From positions 25,141 through 51,612 of the forward strand of contig DOCI01000190.1 of the NCBI GenBank assembly GCA_003503535.1: a stretch of 26,472 nucleotides of DNA, written 5' to 3'. This DNA is from Planctomycetaceae bacterium. Lineage in GTDB: Bacteria > Planctomycetota > Planctomycetia > Planctomycetales > Planctomycetaceae. This document shows positions 24,488 to 26,472 of the stretch, in pieces; the first letter of the stretch is position 1; each line of letters begins with the position of its first letter. The position numbers and the translations under genes were made by a program. The notes under the pieces are model-generated. The model was not told the origin of the DNA and made no database searches. It saw only the letters and a list, made by a program, of their open reading frames with translations.

Positions 24488-26035
24488 TTAAAATGAACTC
24501 TGTTCGATCCAGTTTAAGTCGCTCCACCAGCCAGTGTCATTTTTGACCGCTGGGCCGGAAGTCGTCCCTCCCTGAGTAATAAATGATGTTAATTGTGCTT
24601 CTAGGGTTTCGGCAATTTCTGGATGGTCTCCCACTACATTTTCGGTTTCTGCGATATCCTCCGTCAAATTGTAAAGTTCCCGCTCCTGCCTTCCGTGTGG
24701 TAGAATCAGTTTCCATTCGACACCTTCAATTGTGTCGCGAATAGCAAATCGTCCCTGCATTTCATGATGAATCATGGCTGGTCGCGGTTTAACTTCTGAC
24801 TTGCCATCGATCACATCCAGAAAACTGAAACTGTCCTCGCCGGCATTTGCTGGAAGGGTGACATCCAGAAGTTGTGCCAAAGTGGCCAGCAGATCTGTTT
24901 GACAAGTTGCACCATCCCACACACGGCCAGCCTCGATTCGATTTGGCCAGCGAATCAGAAAGGGAACCCGATGGCCGCCTTCATAGGCATCTCGTTTGCC
25001 TCCTCGATATGGCCCCGCACTTTTGTGGCCGTAGAGTTCGTATCGCTTCGAGTATGTGTTTTCTGGCCCGTTATCGCTCGTAAGAATGACCAGCGTATTT
25101 TTGGTCAGTTTGTGTTCGTCGAGACATTTAAGTATTTGTCCGATGTGATAATCCGTCTCGATCAGAAATTCTCCGTATGCTCCCGCTGCTCCCTGCCCGC
25201 GGAATTTTGGGAGGGGAATGACCGGTTTATGCGGTGATGTGTATGGCAAGTAGAGAAAAAAAGGCTTCTCAGAATTTGAAGACTTCGTGTGATTTTCGAT
25301 GTATTCAATCGACTTCTCGGTGAAACGTGTGAGGCATTCCGAATCCACAAAATCGGGTGCAATTTCAAACAGCCCCTTCGAAAGTTCTTTCTGATAAGGA
25401 GGCTGAATCCGGTAATCGCTGATCGCAAGATCGTTTGGCTTCTTCCGCGTAAATTGTGTGGGAGGCACCCTCGCAAACCGACCTTCAAACCAGGCGAGAA
25501 TGCCATAATTTAACGAGGCGGGGATGCCGTAGAAGTAATTGAATCCTTTATCGAGCGGCATATCCTGAACCGGCTGGGTCCAGTCTCGGTTTTGAGGCGT
25601 CCCCGGAAAATCCATTCCCAGATGGTACGTGCCAACCATGGCGGTCTCATATCCCTGATCACGCAATAATGTTGCGAGCGTCATGCGGTCATCGTCGATC
25701 AAACATTCATGCTCTGCTCCCAGCACACCGGTTTTCATGGTGGTCCGCCAGCAATATCGGCCCGTCAACAGGCCATACCGAGACGGCGTGCAAACCGTAT
25801 CTGAACAATGGGCATTGGTGAAAGTGAGGCCTTCCTGAGCAATCCGATCCATATTCGGCGTCTGGAACTTCGATTCCGGATTCAGGCAACTGACATCACC
25901 GTAGCCCTGATCGTCGGTGTAAATCAGGATGATGTTGGGTTTATCGATTGTGCCCGCAACCGCAATGCAGTTCCAGAGATTCAGCAACAATACGAAACAA
26001 TAGAAAACCCTCCGCATGAAATTACTGCATTTCAT
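24488..26035 (-). CDS. Secreted formylglycine sulfatase (S1 family)
   Basis: A 515-residue arylsulfatase-type hydrolase that removes sulfate esters, probably from polysaccharides. I chose the ATG at 26035 because GAGGGG lies about 8 bases upstream and a signal peptide follows (FYCFVLLLNLW, cleavage near VAG); upstream codons overlap a repeat end. Metal-binding D41 and D42 lie in IYTDDQGYGD. The catalytic Cys C82 is in CTPSR, the motif converted to formylglycine by a sulfatase-modifying enzyme. TGRYCWRTT follows and the second half has ILTSDNGPENT, both canonical. The C-terminus has LYNLTEDIAETENV. No sulfatase-modifying enzyme, SusC/D or glycoside hydrolase gene is nearby, so the sugar target is unknown; planctomycetes are rich in such enzymes. 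Confidence 0.95.
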   Translation of the reverse strand: MKCSNFMRRVFYCFVLLLNLWNCIAVAGTIDKPNIILIYTDDQGYGDVSCLNPESKFQTPNMDRIAQEGLTFTNAHCSDTVCTPSRYGLLTGRYCWRTTMKTGVLGAEHECLIDDDRMTLATLLRDQGYETAMVGTYHLGMDFPGTPQNRDWTQPVQDMPLDKGFNYFYGIPASLNYGILAWFEGRFARVPPTQFTRKKPNDLAISDYRIQPPYQKELSKGLFEIAPDFVDSECLTRFTEKSIEYIENHTKSSNSEKPFFLYLPYTSPHKPVIPLPKFRGQGAAGAYGEFLIETDYHIGQILKCLDEHKLTKNTLVILTSDNGPENTYSKRYELYGHKSAGPYRGGKRDAYEGGHRVPFLIRWPNRIEAGRVWDGATCQTDLLATLAQLLDVTLPANAGEDSFSFLDVIDGKSEVKPRPAMIHHEMQGRFAIRDTIEGVEWKLILPHGRQERELYNLTEDIAETENVVGDHPEIAETLEAQLTSFITQGGTTSGPAVKNDTGWWSDLNWIEQSSF

Positions 26036-26080
26036 TTTCAGCACCCCTCGCATCGTCAATTTATGAAAGCACCACGAAAC

Positions 26081-26347
26081 TAAACCGTGTTCCATTTGAA
26101 AACCGAAGAAACAGGTCATAAGCATTTCGTCATCTTACAAGACTTTTCATTTTAATTGATTTTGGAAATTGAACCGCAGATGGACGCAGATAAACGCAGA
26201 TATTTGGCATCCGCGTTTATCTGCGTCCATCTGCGGTTCTTAATTTTTTAGTAAAGTGGAATGAGATCGAACAATAAGCTGAGTTAATTCCAACTATGGT
26301 TTGCATTTCATCTCTGGAAATCCGGTTTCCATTTGGAACAGGGTTTA
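26081..26347. mobile_element. MITE-like folded element, copy 2, with inverted ends
   Basis: The left end (26081-26106, starting TAAACCGTGTTCC) is the imperfect inverted copy of the right end (26321-26347, ending GGAACAGGGTTTA); 18 of 23 core positions match. The right end shares 30 of 31 bases with copy 1 at 8206-8236, while the interior differs completely and holds the long palindrome at 26171-26239. It lies 45 bases upstream of the sulfatase start, so it may carry or influence that promoter. No protein is encoded. Confidence 0.55.
26171..26239. repeat. 69-base palindrome made of CGCAGAT repeats
   Basis: Arms of 30 bases (26171-26200 and 26210-26239) pair with one mismatch around a 9-base loop. 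Each arm contains three copies of CGCAGAT or close variants at 10-11 base steps. It resembles dispersed REP-type palindromes seen in many bacterial genomes. Followed by TTAATTTTTTA, it could act as a terminator in the plus direction. Confidence 0.85.
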
Positions 26348-26435
26348 ACTTATCGTGCGCAATTAATTTATGGTTTGAAAACGATTGAACAGGAAATTTT
26401 CCATTAAAGTGTGGCATGACCCTGAGCAACCCTAA

Positions 26436-26463
26436 GGGCGTGGTTATTACAATCTCCACGCCC
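26436..26463. repeat. Hairpin at the window end
   Basis: GGGCGTGG (26436-26443) and CCACGCCC (26456-26463) form a perfect 8-bp stem with a 12-base loop. Its role is unclear because the neighbouring gene is outside the window. The preceding stretch 26348-26435 shows no gene. Confidence 0.5.
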
Positions 26464-26472
26464 ATCACTTCG

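Noticed and set aside
26036..26125. N-terminal extension of the sulfatase to 26125
   Set aside because: The extra codons overlap the inverted end of the repeat element and precede the signal peptide; the ATG at 26035 has a good ribosome binding site.

Overview
The window reads as chromosomal DNA from a heterotrophic member of the Planctomycetota, of moderate GC, probably near Rubinisphaera or Gimesia. The evidence is a DUF1559 pseudopilin-like secreted protein, a secreted formylglycine sulfatase, a Ser/Arg/Gly/Asn-rich exported protein of planctomycete type, and planctomycete-style heavy-metal adaptors. This placement is inferred from gene content only. No rRNA, tRNA or CRISPR array was seen.

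Layout. (1) 1-2058: the 3' part of dabA (inorganic carbon uptake), cut by the window edge. (2) 2363-7930: a three-gene export machine made of an ABC exporter, an HlyD-type adaptor and a TolC-type outer-membrane lipoprotein. The ABC protein has lost every ATPase motif, which is the most unusual observation here. (3) 7931-8625: a non-coding stretch with a 9-bp tandem repeat and a folded repeat element that has inverted ends. (4) 8626-9543: a LysR regulator of the NhaR type. (5) 9855-18165: a copper/silver efflux cluster in the order CusC-like outer-membrane factor, Cys-rich exported protein, His-rich TRASH-like lipoprotein, CusB-like adaptor with two heavy-metal-binding motifs, and CusA-like RND pump with the methionine relay. 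(6) 18166-19523: an accessory patch with a possible decayed gene, a 21-bp palindrome and two small orphan genes that look like integron cassettes. (7) 19524-20954: an FAD-linked sugar-lactone/alditol oxidase. (8) 21001-26035, minus strand: the repeat-rich exported protein, the DUF1559 protein and a sulfatase. (9) 26081-26347: a second repeat element with the same ends as the one at 8 kb, but with a long palindrome inside.

How the genes work together. The Cus cluster can be read as one periplasmic copper-detoxification route: small exported metal-binding proteins and the adaptor's own metal motifs collect Cu(I)/Ag(I), the RND pump drives transport, and the outer-membrane factor lets the metal out. 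The first export cluster has the architecture of type I secretion, but its only ABC subunit appears unable to hydrolyse ATP, so it needs a partner ATPase elsewhere or works differently. The sulfatase, DUF1559 and repeat proteins belong to the surface/secreted repertoire common in this phylum.
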